DNA from: Stappia sp. WLB 29
GTDB lineage: Bacteria; Pseudomonadota; Alphaproteobacteria; Rhizobiales; Stappiaceae
Reading direction: 5' to 3'
DNA: 64,000 nt
NCBI RefSeq assembly: GCF_023507705.1
Contig: NZ_JALBGD010000002.1
Coordinates: 1-64,000, forward strand
Positions 44,166 to 53,190 of the stretch are shown piece by piece (positions within the stretch are counted from its first letter, which is position 1; the number at the start of each line of letters is the position of its first letter). A model generated the notes under the pieces. The model was not told the origin of the DNA and ran no database searches. It saw nothing but the letters and a program-made list of their open reading frames with translations. The translations under genes were made by a program, and so were the position numbers.

Positions 44166-45041
44166 ATGACGGCCAACCTGGACACCACCGCAAGCTTGAA
44201 CGTCGAGGCGGCTGCGCCCGTCGATCCGGCGGAACTGCGCAAGGCGCGCCGCGAGCGTGTCGACCGGACCGCCCGCTGGCTGCTGCCGGTGGTGGTGATG
44301 GTTGCGACGATCGCCCTTTGGCAGTGGTATGTCGACGCCTTCAAGGTGCCCCACTACATCCTGCCCGGTCCAGACCGGGTGGTGCAGGCGCTCATCGCCG
44401 ACTGGTCGATGCTGTGGCCGGCCCTGCTGATCACCATCGCGATCACGCTTGGGGCGCTGGTCATCGCCACCATTGGTGGCGTCGGTCTCGCGGTCCTCTT
44501 TGCCCAGTCGAAATGGGTGGAGATGTCGTTCTTTCCCTATGCGGTGATCCTGCAGGTGACACCGGTCATCGTCATCGCACCGCTGATCTTCATCTACGTG
44601 CCCTCGAAGATCGCCGGCCTCTTGATCTGCGCGTGGATCGTCGCGTTCTTTCCGATCCTGTCGAACACGACGCTCGGGCTGAACTCCGCTGACCACAACC
44701 TGCGCAACCTGTTCCAGCTCTATGGGGCGACCCGCTGGCAGACGCTGCGCTATCTGCGCCTGCCGGCGGCATTGCCCTATTTCCTCGGCGGTCTGAAGAT
44801 CGCCGGCGGCCTGTCGCTGATCGGCGCCATCGTTGCGGAATTCGTCGCCGGAACCGGCGGCCTCGGTTCGGGGCTTGCGTTCAAGATCCTGGAGGCGAGC
44901 TACCGGCTGAACATCCCGCGCATGTTTGCGGCGATCCTGCTCATCTCGGTCACCGGCATCATCATCTTCGCCAGCTTGAGCGTGCTGTCGCATCTGTTGC
45001 TGCGCCACTGGCACGAAAGCGCGATCAAGCGGGACTCCTGA
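44166..45041 (+). CDS. ABC transporter permease (SsuC/TauC/ThiX type)
   Basis: Inner-membrane subunit of 291 aa with six helices after a charged 35-residue N-terminus. Family segments: YILPGPDRVVQALI, QVTPVIVIAPLIFIYVPSK, the EAA loop LYGATRWQTLRYLRLPAALPYFLGGLKIAGG, and GLSLIGAIVAEFVAGTGGLG. The chosen ATG at 44166 gives a normal length. Four nt separate its stop from the amidohydrolase start, so uptake and first catabolic step are co-expressed. Confidence 0.88.
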   Translation: MTANLDTTASLNVEAAAPVDPAELRKARRERVDRTARWLLPVVVMVATIALWQWYVDAFKVPHYILPGPDRVVQALIADWSMLWPALLITIAITLGALVIATIGGVGLAVLFAQSKWVEMSFFPYAVILQVTPVIVIAPLIFIYVPSKIAGLLICAWIVAFFPILSNTTLGLNSADHNLRNLFQLYGATRWQTLRYLRLPAALPYFLGGLKIAGGLSLIGAIVAEFVAGTGGLGSGLAFKILEASYRLNIPRMFAAILLISVTGIIIFASLSVLSHLLLRHWHESAIKRDS

Positions 45042-45045
45042 CCTG

Positions 45046-46365
45046 ATGACACATGTCGTGCCTGAAATTCCAACAACCGGCAGGGCCCTGCTGACCAATG
45101 CCACTGTGCCGAGCGCCGTCACCGGCGGCACGCTGAACCATATCGGCGACGGCCTCGGCCGGGCGGACATCCAGATCGAGCACGGCGAGATCGCCGCTAT
45201 CGCTCCGCCGGGCCTGCTCGACCGGCGTGACGGCGTGACCGTGGTCGATCTCGACGGTGGACTTGTGCTGCCCGGCTTCGTCGACATGCACACGCATCTC
45301 GACAAGGGCCACATCTGGCCGCGCCGGCCCAATCCGGACGGTACTTTTCCCGGGGCGCTGGAGGCGGTGTCGGCGGATCGGCCTGCGCGCTGGACGGCAG
45401 CGGACCTGCGGCGGCGCATGGACTTCGCCCTGCGCTGCGCCCATGCCCATGGCACGGTGATGATCCGCACGCATCTCGACAGCATCCCGCCGCAGGACGA
45501 CATCAGCTGGCCGGTGTTTGCCGAGATCCGGCAGGACTGGATGGACCGAGTCGAGTTGCAGGCGTCCGCCCTCTACGGTGTCGAAAGCCTTCTGATCCCC
45601 GGCTTTCTCGACCGGATCGCCGATACGGTGCTGAAGACGGGCGGCACGCTCGGCGCGGTCACCTACATGATCGAGGGGTTGGAAGGGCATATCGACGCGC
45701 TGTTTCGCGCCGCAACCGAGCGTGGTCTCGATCTCGATTTCCATGTGGACGAGACCGCCGACCCGCAGGCCCGCTCGCTGGCGCTCATTGCCGAGGGCGC
45801 GCTGCGCAACCGCTTCGAGGGACGGATCGTCTGCGGTCATTGCTGCTCGCTGGCCCGGCAGGAGGCGGACGACGTCGATCGCACGCTTGACCTCGTTGCA
45901 AAAGCGGGGATCGGCGTGGTGTCGCTGCCGCTCTGCAACATGTATCTGATGGACCGGCAGGCCGGGCGGACGCCGCGCTGGCGCGGGGTGACGCTGTTGC
46001 ACGAGATGAAGGCGCGGGGCATTCCCGTCGCGGTCGCCTCCGACAATACGCGCGATCCGTTCTATGCCTATGGCGACCTCGATATGGTCGAGGTGTTCAC
46101 CCAGGCGACCCGCATCCTCCATCTCGATCATCCTTCAGGCGACTGGATACGTACGGTCACGACGACGCCCGCGAGCTTGCTCGGCGATCCGACGCGCGGG
46201 CGGATCGAAGCGGGGCTCGCCGCCGACCTCGTGTTGTTCCGGGCCCGCAACTGGAACGAACTGTGCGCACGGCCGTCCGGACCCCGTCGGGTGCTGCGCG
46301 CCGGCATTGCCCTTGAGCACGCACTGCCCGACTATCGCGAACTCGACGATCTGATGGAGCCTTGA
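45046..46365 (+). CDS. Cytosine deaminase-like amidohydrolase
   Basis: CodA-type amidohydrolase of 439 aa. Metal ligands: HxH in VDMHTHLDKGHIWPR, His in FHVDETAD, His in VCGHCCSL and Asp in VASDNTRDPFYAYG, the last close to the CodA sequence. The acidic residues in the FHVDE motif match catalytic Glu/Asp positions. Substrates of the subgroup include cytosine, isoguanine, creatinine and cyclic ureides. It sits between transporter and FAD enzyme genes, so it likely acts on the imported heterocycle. The precise substrate is unknown. Confidence 0.83.
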   Translation: MTHVVPEIPTTGRALLTNATVPSAVTGGTLNHIGDGLGRADIQIEHGEIAAIAPPGLLDRRDGVTVVDLDGGLVLPGFVDMHTHLDKGHIWPRRPNPDGTFPGALEAVSADRPARWTAADLRRRMDFALRCAHAHGTVMIRTHLDSIPPQDDISWPVFAEIRQDWMDRVELQASALYGVESLLIPGFLDRIADTVLKTGGTLGAVTYMIEGLEGHIDALFRAATERGLDLDFHVDETADPQARSLALIAEGALRNRFEGRIVCGHCCSLARQEADDVDRTLDLVAKAGIGVVSLPLCNMYLMDRQAGRTPRWRGVTLLHEMKARGIPVAVASDNTRDPFYAYGDLDMVEVFTQATRILHLDHPSGDWIRTVTTTPASLLGDPTRGRIEAGLAADLVLFRARNWNELCARPSGPRRVLRAGIALEHALPDYRELDDLMEP

Positions 46366-46368
46366 ATC

Positions 46369-47769
46369 ATGCATGACATCGCCGCACTCAAGACCGCTCT
46401 GGAAGGTCTGGCGATCGAGGACAACCCGCAGATCGTGCGGCAGAAGAGCCGTGATTTCTTCTGGTACTCGCCGGTTCTCAAGCGTCAGCTCGAGGACGTC
46501 ACCGCCGATCTCGTCGTCAGCGCCCGCAGCCAGGCCGATGTGATCCGCGTGTTGAAGGCCTGCTACGAGCTGAATATCCCGGTCACGACGCGTGGCGCCG
46601 GCACGGGCAACTATGGCCAGGCCATGCCGCTGTCCGGCGGTGTGGTGCTGAGCCTTGCCGAGATGAACCAGGTGCTGGAGACGGGGCGCGGCTTCGTACG
46701 GGCAGAGGCCGGTGCGATCATGTACGCCATCGACGAAGCCGTCCGTCCCACGGGGCAGGAACTGCGCATGCACCCGTCCACCTACCGGACGGCAACCATC
46801 GGCGGCTTCATCGCCGGCGGTTCGGGCGGCGTCGGGTCGATCAACTGGGGCGGGCTCAGGGATTTCGGCAATATCATCTCGCTGAAGGTGGTGACGATGG
46901 AGGCCGAGCCGCGGGTGCTGACGCTGTCCGGCGAGGACATGCACAAGGTCAGCCACGCCTATGGCACCAACGGCATCATCACCGAGGTGACGGTGCCGCT
47001 GACGGCAGCCTACGACTGGGTCGATGTGCTGGTCGGCTTCGACGATTTCGCCGGCGCGGCGCGGTATGCTGATGCGATTGCCAATCAGGACGGCATCCTG
47101 ACCAAGGAGATCGCACCGATCGCCGCGCCGCTGCCGCACGACTATTTCCTGCGTCATCGCAAGTTCCTGCGCTCCGACCAGTCCGTCTGTGCGCTCATGG
47201 TGGCGCCCTTCGCAATGGATGCTTTCGCCGCGTTCACCCGGCGCCAGAAGGGAGCGGAGGTCGTCTATCGCTCGGATCTGGCGAGCGAGGAGGAGAGCAA
47301 GGGGCTGCCTCCGGTCTATGAGCTGACCTGGAACCACACCACGCTGCGTGGCCTGCGGGTCGATCCCACGATCACCTACCTGCAGGTGCTCTATCCGTTC
47401 CCGGATCATGTGCAGAAGGCGGTGCAGCTGGCCGAGATGTTCGGCGACGAGGTGCCGGGGCATCTGGAGTTCGTGCGCTTCGACGGCAAGATCACCTGCT
47501 TCGGCCTGCCGGTGGTGCGCTACACGACCGAGGAGCGGCTCAACGAGATCATCCGCATCCATGAGGACCTCGGCTGTCCGATCTTCAATCCGCATCGCTA
47601 CACGCTCGAAGAGGGCGGCATGAAGCAGACCGATGCGGTGCAGCTCTCCTTCAAGGGCGAAGCCGACCCCAAGGGTCTGCTCAATCCCGGCAAGATGATC
47701 GCCTGGGAAAATCCGGATTTCGATTTCTCGGCCGAGCAGACATTCCTGTTCCCCGGTCTCGCACGATAG
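46369..47769 (+). CDS. FAD-binding oxidoreductase (GlcD/vanillyl-alcohol-oxidase type)
   Basis: Flavoprotein of 466 aa with the PCMH FAD-binding fold: DLVVSARSQADVIRVLKACYELNIPVTTRGAGTGNYGQA, AEAGAIMYAID and PSTYRTATIGGFIAGGSGGVGSINWG; a C-terminal FAD-linked oxidase cap follows, ending FKGEADPKGLLNPGKMIAWENPDF. Relatives oxidise glycolate, lactate or aromatic alcohols. It starts 3 nt after the amidohydrolase stop. In this operon it probably oxidises the product of the amidohydrolase, perhaps passing electrons to the flavodoxin-like proteins downstream. The reaction is not known. Confidence 0.83.
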   Translation: MHDIAALKTALEGLAIEDNPQIVRQKSRDFFWYSPVLKRQLEDVTADLVVSARSQADVIRVLKACYELNIPVTTRGAGTGNYGQAMPLSGGVVLSLAEMNQVLETGRGFVRAEAGAIMYAIDEAVRPTGQELRMHPSTYRTATIGGFIAGGSGGVGSINWGGLRDFGNIISLKVVTMEAEPRVLTLSGEDMHKVSHAYGTNGIITEVTVPLTAAYDWVDVLVGFDDFAGAARYADAIANQDGILTKEIAPIAAPLPHDYFLRHRKFLRSDQSVCALMVAPFAMDAFAAFTRRQKGAEVVYRSDLASEEESKGLPPVYELTWNHTTLRGLRVDPTITYLQVLYPFPDHVQKAVQLAEMFGDEVPGHLEFVRFDGKITCFGLPVVRYTTEERLNEIIRIHEDLGCPIFNPHRYTLEEGGMKQTDAVQLSFKGEADPKGLLNPGKMIAWENPDFDFSAEQTFLFPGLAR

Positions 47770-47779
47770 GCCGGCTCCC

Positions 47780-48361
47780 TTGCGCGTGCTGCTCATCCAT
47801 GCGCATCCGGTGGAGGAAAGCTTCTCCGCCGCGCTCAAGACCGAGGCACTGCGGGTGCTCGTGGCCGCGGGCCATTCGGTCGAGGAATGCGATCTTTACG
47901 CCAAGGGCTTCGACCCGGTCCTCAGCCGGGAGGAGCGGTTCGCCTATCATGACGTGGAGCGCAATCGCGAACCGGTGGCGGACTATGTCGAGCAGCTGAT
48001 GCGGGCGGAGGCGATCGTGCTCGTCTACCCGGTCTGGAACTTCGGCTTTCCGGCGATCCTGAAGGGCTATTTCGACCGGGTGTTCCTGCCCGGCGTTTCC
48101 TTTCGGATGCGCGACGGCAAGGTCGTGCCCAACCTCCAGCACATCCGCAGGCTCGTTGCGGTCACCACCTATGGCGGCAGTCGGCTGCGCGCCTGTCTGG
48201 TCGGCGATCCGCCGCGCAAACTGGTGAGAAGGGTGCTACGGGCGCTGATCGCGCCGACCGGGCGGCTGTCCTATCTGGCGCTCTACGACATGAACCGGAT
48301 CGATGAGGCCGGACGCAAGGCTTTCGTCGCGCGCGTTACGGCGGAACTCGAGAGGCTTTGA
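47780..48361 (+). CDS. Flavodoxin-fold NAD(P)H oxidoreductase, copy 1
   Basis: Protein of 193 aa in the NAD(P)H:quinone oxidoreductase/KefF/MdaB group. It begins MRVLLIHAHPVEESFSAALK, with the FMN-phosphate-binding HP-x-SF pattern, followed by DLYAKGFDPVLSREER and YPVWNFGFPAILKGYFDRVF. The start codon is a TTG at 47780, as no ATG gives a full N-terminus. Its stop overlaps the next gene by one base (TGATG). That next gene is a clear paralogue. Likely reduces a quinone or the FAD enzyme's product. Confidence 0.82.
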   Translation: MRVLLIHAHPVEESFSAALKTEALRVLVAAGHSVEECDLYAKGFDPVLSREERFAYHDVERNREPVADYVEQLMRAEAIVLVYPVWNFGFPAILKGYFDRVFLPGVSFRMRDGKVVPNLQHIRRLVAVTTYGGSRLRACLVGDPPRKLVRRVLRALIAPTGRLSYLALYDMNRIDEAGRKAFVARVTAELERL

Positions 48362-48948
48362 TGCGCGTTCTTGTGATCTTCTGCCATCCCGCTTCGGACA
48401 GCTTTGCCGCAGCTTTGTGCAAGGCGGCGGTGGAAACACTGGGCGCCGCCGGCCACGAGACGCGCCTTACCGACCTTTATGCAAGCGGGTTCGATCCCGT
48501 GATGCAGGAGAGCGAATGGCGGCGCTACGCCGATCCGGCGGTCAACCGGGACCCGGTCGCCGAGCATGTCGAAGACATCCTGTGGGCCGAGGCGCTGCTC
48601 TTCGTCTACCCGACCTGGTGGTACGGGCTGCCGGCGATGCTCAAGGGCTATCTGGACCGGGTCTGGATCCCCCATGTCACCTTCGATATTCCCACGGAGA
48701 CAACCGGCACGCGGCCGCGCATGCAGCATATCCGCAAGATCGCGGTGGTCACGACCTGCGGCGCGTCGTGGCTGGTGTCGAAGGTGATCGGCGAGCCGGG
48801 CCGCAAGACCGTGTTGCGCGGCATCCGGGCCCTGTGCCATCCGTGGTGCCGTGTCCGCTATCTTGCCCACTACAAGATGGACACCTCCACCGACGACAGT
48901 CGCAGGCGCTATCTTGAGAAAGTGAAACGCAAGCTGGCGCGGTGGTAA
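48361..48948 (+). CDS. Flavodoxin-fold NAD(P)H oxidoreductase, copy 2
   Basis: Protein of 195 aa, paralogue of the upstream gene: MRVLVIFCHPASDSFAAALCK, DLYASGFDPVMQESEW, DPVAEHVEDILWAEALLFVYPTWWYGLPAMLKGYLDRVW. The YPTWWYGLPA loop is the classical quinone-reductase active site, while copy 1 has YPVWNFGFPA, so the two may have different partners or form a heterodimer. A TTG codon just before the ATG could also serve. It closes the operon. Confidence 0.83.
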   Translation: MRVLVIFCHPASDSFAAALCKAAVETLGAAGHETRLTDLYASGFDPVMQESEWRRYADPAVNRDPVAEHVEDILWAEALLFVYPTWWYGLPAMLKGYLDRVWIPHVTFDIPTETTGTRPRMQHIRKIAVVTTCGASWLVSKVIGEPGRKTVLRGIRALCHPWCRVRYLAHYKMDTSTDDSRRRYLEKVKRKLARW

Positions 48949-49144
48949 GCCGCCTTTCTGTCCGCTTCGGTACCTGACTACCGGGCAGGTGTTTTCGCCT
49001 TGGCGGCGAATCCCTTTTGATTCCGTGTCATTCCGGACGCATTATGCGGATGTGGACGTCATGTCCGGGATTGGCCATGAAGGATGGGTGCGATTTTCGT
49101 TCGCTGTCATCAAGCTTTCATTTGCCGGCATTAGAAGGCGAGAC

Positions 49145-49615
49145 ATGGCGTTCAATTACAAAAAGAGCGTGACGTTTCGCCTGGCTCAAACGGCCAAGGC
49201 CCAACGTTCGCGCGCAGGCATCCACCTCTCCCGGATCGGGCTTCATCCGGGTCAGGAAGCCGTGCTCAAGGTTCTGTCGGAAGACGACGGCCAAACCATG
49301 AGCCAGCTTGCGGCCGTGCTCTCGGTACAGCCGCCGACCATCACCAAGATGGTGACCCGCCTTTCGGCGCAGGGCTTCCTGCGCCGCGCGGCCTCCGAAA
49401 CCGACGGGCGCCTTGCCCGGGTCTTCCTTACCGACGAGGGCCGGGCGCTGGTCGAGACGATCGATCGGGCATGGAAACGTCTCGAGCGGGAGGCGCTTAC
49501 CGGTCTCGACGAGAAGGACCGCAAGAAGCTGCGCAAGCTGCTCAGGCAGGTCGAGAAGAACCTCGGCTCTCGGACCGTCGACGAGGTCGATCTCGAGGTC
49601 GACGACGCCGAGTAG
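49145..49615 (+). CDS. MarR family transcriptional regulator
   Basis: Winged-helix regulator of 156 aa: LSRIGLHPGQEAVLKVLSEDDGQTMSQLAAVLSVQPPTITKMVTRLSAQGFLRRAASETDGRLARVFLTDEGRAL, with the Asp and Arg of the wing (ETDGRLARV). The C-terminus has an acidic tail, EVDLEVDDAE. The ATG at 49145 follows AGAAGGCGAG; a longer frame from 48989 is unlikely. It lies 196 nt downstream of the oxidoreductase operon on the same strand and may sense an aromatic or heterocyclic compound from it. That link is inference. Confidence 0.87.
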   Translation: MAFNYKKSVTFRLAQTAKAQRSRAGIHLSRIGLHPGQEAVLKVLSEDDGQTMSQLAAVLSVQPPTITKMVTRLSAQGFLRRAASETDGRLARVFLTDEGRALVETIDRAWKRLEREALTGLDEKDRKKLRKLLRQVEKNLGSRTVDEVDLEVDDAE

Positions 49616-49869
49616 GCCAAGATTTCTGCCGTTTTCCTGCATGTTCAGCGGAGTGCACCCAGGAGCGTGCTGCGTTTTGCGCGCGTGCCCTGCGCGAAGC
49701 GACGGTCCGGGTTGCCTCCAGCGCATAGCCGGTGTGCATTTCCGCGACATGACAAGTCGCAAGATTCCCTGATCTACTCTAATTAATAGGACAAATGCAC
49801 GATTCCGGTCGTGACCGATGGAGTGCGTCGACCTGCCGGCGCCGGTCGGCAGACGAGTGAGGGTATATC

Positions 49870-50811
49870 TTGGATTCCCTGCAACGGGCGGTCAGCGGCT
49901 GGCATCAGCTCATTCCGGAGCGTTTCATCGGCATTGCGCTGATCTGTTTCGCCTTCCTGTGTTTTTCCTGCCTCGATACGACGGCGAAGTATCTCGGTCA
50001 GTATCTGCCGACCGAGCAGGTCGTGTGGATGCGGTTCATGACGCATATCTTCTACGGTATCCTGCTGTTCCGTCTCTGGCGTACGCCGCAGGTGCTGCAC
50101 ACGCGCCGCTGGGGCTTGCAGATTCTCAGGGCTCTTTGCCTGTTGGGCTCGACGGCGTTCAACTTTTTCGCGATCCGCTACATGCAGCTGGCCGAGACGG
50201 TGTCGATCATGTTCGCGACGCCCTTCGTGGTGACCGCGCTGGCGGGGCCGCTGCTGAACGAATGGGCCGGTCTGCGCCGATGGATGGCGATTATCGTCGG
50301 CTTCATCGGCATTCTGGTCGTCACGCGGCCGGGCTTCGGCGAGATGCACTGGGCGGCCCTGCTCTCTGTCTGCTCGATGCTCTGCTATGCGATCTACGTG
50401 CTGACAACACGCATGCTGACACAGACCGATTCGCCGGTCGGAATGCTGATGATCTCAGCAATCGTCGCTGCCACTGCAATCGCGCCCTTCGGCATTTCCG
50501 CCTGGCAGATGCCGTCCAGTGCCTGGCACTGGGTGCTGCTGCTGGCCACCGGCGCGCTGGGCGGCATCGGTCATTTCGCGCTGATCCGCGCACATGTGCT
50601 GGCGCCGGCCCCGGTGCTGGCGCCTTTCATGTATACGCAGATCCTGTGGATGGTGGCGCTCGGCTATCTCGTCTTTGCCGACGTCCCGACCGTCTACACG
50701 GTGATCGGCGCCTCCATCGTCACCGCCTCGGGCCTCTACATCCTCTATCGCGAGCGCAAGATCTCGAAGGCAGAGGTAGCGGCCGACGCCGCATCGCTAG
50801 GGCGGGGATAG
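49870..50811 (+). CDS. EamA/DMT family transporter
   Basis: Ten-helix drug/metabolite exporter of 313 aa with two EamA repeats (about residues 17-145 and 160-295). Typical segments are LCFSCLDTTAKYLGQYLP, GSTAFNFFAIRYMQLAETVSIMFATPFVV and LRALC. The start codon is a TTG at 49870 with GAGGG upstream; no suitable ATG exists before residue 54. It may export amino acids or other small metabolites. A second, distantly similar DMT protein is at 62349-63293. Confidence 0.85.
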   Translation: MDSLQRAVSGWHQLIPERFIGIALICFAFLCFSCLDTTAKYLGQYLPTEQVVWMRFMTHIFYGILLFRLWRTPQVLHTRRWGLQILRALCLLGSTAFNFFAIRYMQLAETVSIMFATPFVVTALAGPLLNEWAGLRRWMAIIVGFIGILVVTRPGFGEMHWAALLSVCSMLCYAIYVLTTRMLTQTDSPVGMLMISAIVAATAIAPFGISAWQMPSSAWHWVLLLATGALGGIGHFALIRAHVLAPAPVLAPFMYTQILWMVALGYLVFADVPTVYTVIGASIVTASGLYILYRERKISKAEVAADAASLGRG

Positions 50812-50895
50812 GTTCGCCTTGTGTGCTCTCGTGCGATGGGCGATCTTTCAATCGATTAGGGTCGCAGGCAAGCGATCCGGTGCGAGGGACGCATC

Positions 50896-52026
50896 GTGAG
50901 CGACAGATCTTCCCCGAACCGGGATCGTCCCGACAGGTCGGCAGGCGAGACCGGAGCTGGCCCGGCTGATGCCTCATCCTCGCGTACTTCCTCTCGCAGC
51001 GCGCACCGGCGCATCACGCTCGGCGACATGGCGGCAGAGCTTCAGGTCTCGACGGCCACGGTATCGCTTGCCCTGCGCAATTCGCCTCTGGTCGCAGCGG
51101 AAACCCGCGACCGGATCAAGGCGCATGCCCGTGGCGTCGGCTATATCTACAATCGCTCGGCCGCAGCCTTGCGCACCGCGCGCTCCAACATGGTCGGCAT
51201 TGCCGTCCACGATATCCTCAACCCGTATTTCGCCGAGATCTTCCGCGCGCTGGAGGACGAGCTGGGACGGGAGCAGCAGGTCGTCCTGATCTGCAATCAC
51301 CGGGACGACGTGCGACGCCAGCGCAGTTTCGTCGACAGCCTGCTGCAGCACCGCATCGATGGCCTGCTTCTGTGCGCCTCCGTCGACACCACCGCCGAAG
51401 AAATCAACCAACTGGTCGAGACCGGCATCCCGGTGACGCTGATCTGCCGCGATGTGGAGGGAGCGCGGGCCCCGGTGGTTCGAGGCGACGATATCGCCGG
51501 CGGGCGTATGCTCACCGAGCATCTGATCGCGCAAGGGCACGAACGTATCGCTATGGTCGGCGGCAGACGCCGCAGTTCGGCCGGTCGCGACCGCAATCTC
51601 GGCTGGCGCCAGGCGCTGGAGGCGGCGGGTCTCGATCCGGCCGCCCAGGTGGACATCCCCGAGTTGATGACACAGGCGGACGGGCGCGACGCGGTGCCGG
51701 CGCTTCTGGCGGCGCAGTCTCGACCGACAGCCGTCTTCGGCTTCAACGATCTCATCGCCTTCGGGCTGATCGACGCGCTGAAGCGTTCCGGCGTAGAACC
51801 GGGGACCGGGATGGCGGTCGGCGGCTATGACGACACCGATGGGGCCGCCGGCGGTTCGCCGTCGTTGACGTCGGTCGGCAACAATCCGGGTCGCATCGGC
51901 CGCGAGGCGGCGGAGCTGATCCTGCGCCAGATCGGCGGAGAAGCCGTCGGCGACGAGCGTCGCATGATCGCGCCGACCCTCAACATCCGCGAGAGCACTC
52001 CGCCGCCAGGAGGGGCTGCGGGGTGA
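50896..52026 (+). CDS. LacI family transcriptional regulator
   Basis: Regulator of 376 aa. After a Ser/Arg-rich N-terminal extension of about 38 residues comes the LacI helix-turn-helix and hinge (ITLGDMAAELQVSTATVSLALRNSPLVAAETRDRIKAHARGVGYIYNRSAAALRT), then a periplasmic-binding-protein-like effector domain (VGIAVHDILNPYFAEIFRALE through FGFNDLIAFGLIDAL and GGYDDT). The start is a GTG at 50896. It precedes a 2-hydroxyacid dehydrogenase gene by 45 nt, and may regulate it. The effector is not known. Confidence 0.88.
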   Translation: MSDRSSPNRDRPDRSAGETGAGPADASSSRTSSRSAHRRITLGDMAAELQVSTATVSLALRNSPLVAAETRDRIKAHARGVGYIYNRSAAALRTARSNMVGIAVHDILNPYFAEIFRALEDELGREQQVVLICNHRDDVRRQRSFVDSLLQHRIDGLLLCASVDTTAEEINQLVETGIPVTLICRDVEGARAPVVRGDDIAGGRMLTEHLIAQGHERIAMVGGRRRSSAGRDRNLGWRQALEAAGLDPAAQVDIPELMTQADGRDAVPALLAAQSRPTAVFGFNDLIAFGLIDALKRSGVEPGTGMAVGGYDDTDGAAGGSPSLTSVGNNPGRIGREAAELILRQIGGEAVGDERRMIAPTLNIRESTPPPGGAAG

Positions 52027-52071
52027 GGATTCGTGCAATCCCCCATGTGATCTTAAAGGGAGAAAGACATA

Positions 52072-53040
52072 ATGGCGCTGGCCGAAATCTTGATGCTCGG
52101 ACGTATGCTGCCGCTGGTGGAGACGAGTCTCGATAAGCACTTCACCGTCAATCGGGTGGCGGCGGCGGACGTGGCCGCATTGCCCGCCGATCTGCGCGCG
52201 CGCATTCAGGCGGTGGCAGGCGGGGCGCATGTTCCGGTCAATGCCGCGCTGATCGACCGGCTGCCGTCGCTGGAGATCGTCGCGAATTTCGGTGTCGGCT
52301 ACGATTCCGTCGATGCCCGCTACTGCGCGACGAAGGGCATTTGCGTCACCAACACGCCCGACGTTTTGAGCGAGGAAGTCGCCGACACCGCGATGAGCCT
52401 GCTCTTGATGGCGGCGCGCGAACTGCCGGCGGCCGAGCGCTACCTGCGTGCCGGACAGTGGGTGGCAAAGGGGCCGTTTCCGCTCACACGTGCGACGCTG
52501 CGCGGACGCAAGCTCGGCATTCTCGGCCTCGGCCGTATCGGCAAGGCGATCGCAACGCGCGCCGAGGCGTTCGGCCTCGAGATCCATTATCACGGCCGCT
52601 CGCGCCAGCCGGATGTTGCCTATCGCTATCACGAGACGCTGCTGGGCATGGCCGAGGCCTGCGACACGCTGATGGTGGTGGCACCCGGCGGCGCTTCCAC
52701 AAAGGGGATCGTCAATGCCGAGGTGCTGAAGGCGCTGGGGCCGGACGGCATCGTCGTCAATGTCGGCCGCGGGACGGTGATCGACGAGCCGGCGCTGGTG
52801 AAGGCCTTGCAGGACGGAACGATCCTGTCCGCCGGTCTCGATGTCTTCGAGGACGAGCCGCGGGTGCCGCAGGCGCTCATCGACATGGAGCACGTGGTCC
52901 TGCTGCCGCATGTGGGATCGGCGTCGCAGCACACCCGCAACGCCATGGGCCAGCTCGTTGTCGACAACCTGCTGTCCTGGTTCCGGGATGGAAAGCCGGT
53001 TACCCCGGTCGCCGAGACGCCTTTCGTGCGAAAGGTCTGA
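52072..53040 (+). CDS. D-2-hydroxyacid dehydrogenase (glyoxylate/hydroxypyruvate reductase type)
   Basis: NAD(P)-dependent dehydrogenase of 322 aa. The Rossmann motif GILGLGRIGKAIATRAEAFGLEIHYHGRS gives GxGxxG near residue 150, with Arg (HGRSR) after the second strand suggesting NADPH preference. The catalytic triad is Arg in NVGRGTVID, Glu in VFEDEPRVP and His in LLPHVGSAS. Relatives reduce glyoxylate, hydroxypyruvate or 2-ketogluconate. An AAGGGAGAAAG ribosome site precedes the ATG. Likely in one operon with the LacI gene. Confidence 0.88.
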   Translation: MALAEILMLGRMLPLVETSLDKHFTVNRVAAADVAALPADLRARIQAVAGGAHVPVNAALIDRLPSLEIVANFGVGYDSVDARYCATKGICVTNTPDVLSEEVADTAMSLLLMAARELPAAERYLRAGQWVAKGPFPLTRATLRGRKLGILGLGRIGKAIATRAEAFGLEIHYHGRSRQPDVAYRYHETLLGMAEACDTLMVVAPGGASTKGIVNAEVLKALGPDGIVVNVGRGTVIDEPALVKALQDGTILSAGLDVFEDEPRVPQALIDMEHVVLLPHVGSASQHTRNAMGQLVVDNLLSWFRDGKPVTPVAETPFVRKV

Positions 53041-53046
53041 ACAAGC

Positions 53047-53061
53047 TTAACGAAGCGTTAA
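53047..53061. promoter_or_regulatory. CtrA box TTAA-N7-TTAA
   Basis: The site reads TTAA, CGAAGCG, TTAA and is itself palindromic (TTAACG and CGTTAA). It is the exact consensus of the alphaproteobacterial cell-cycle regulator CtrA. It lies 130 nt upstream of the Inh-family gene and just after the dehydrogenase stop. TTAA is rare in this GC-rich sequence, which adds weight, but one box alone can occur by chance. Confidence 0.5.
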
Positions 53062-53190
53062 TGGGTTCGGCCGATCCTGTTCCGATTGCAGTCGGGTGAT
53101 GATGGTACGAGCGGTTGAGACCGTCCGTCCTCATCCGCTGCCGGACCAGGTTGCGCATCGCGCGCGCCTTGCAGAAGCAGGAACGGGATC

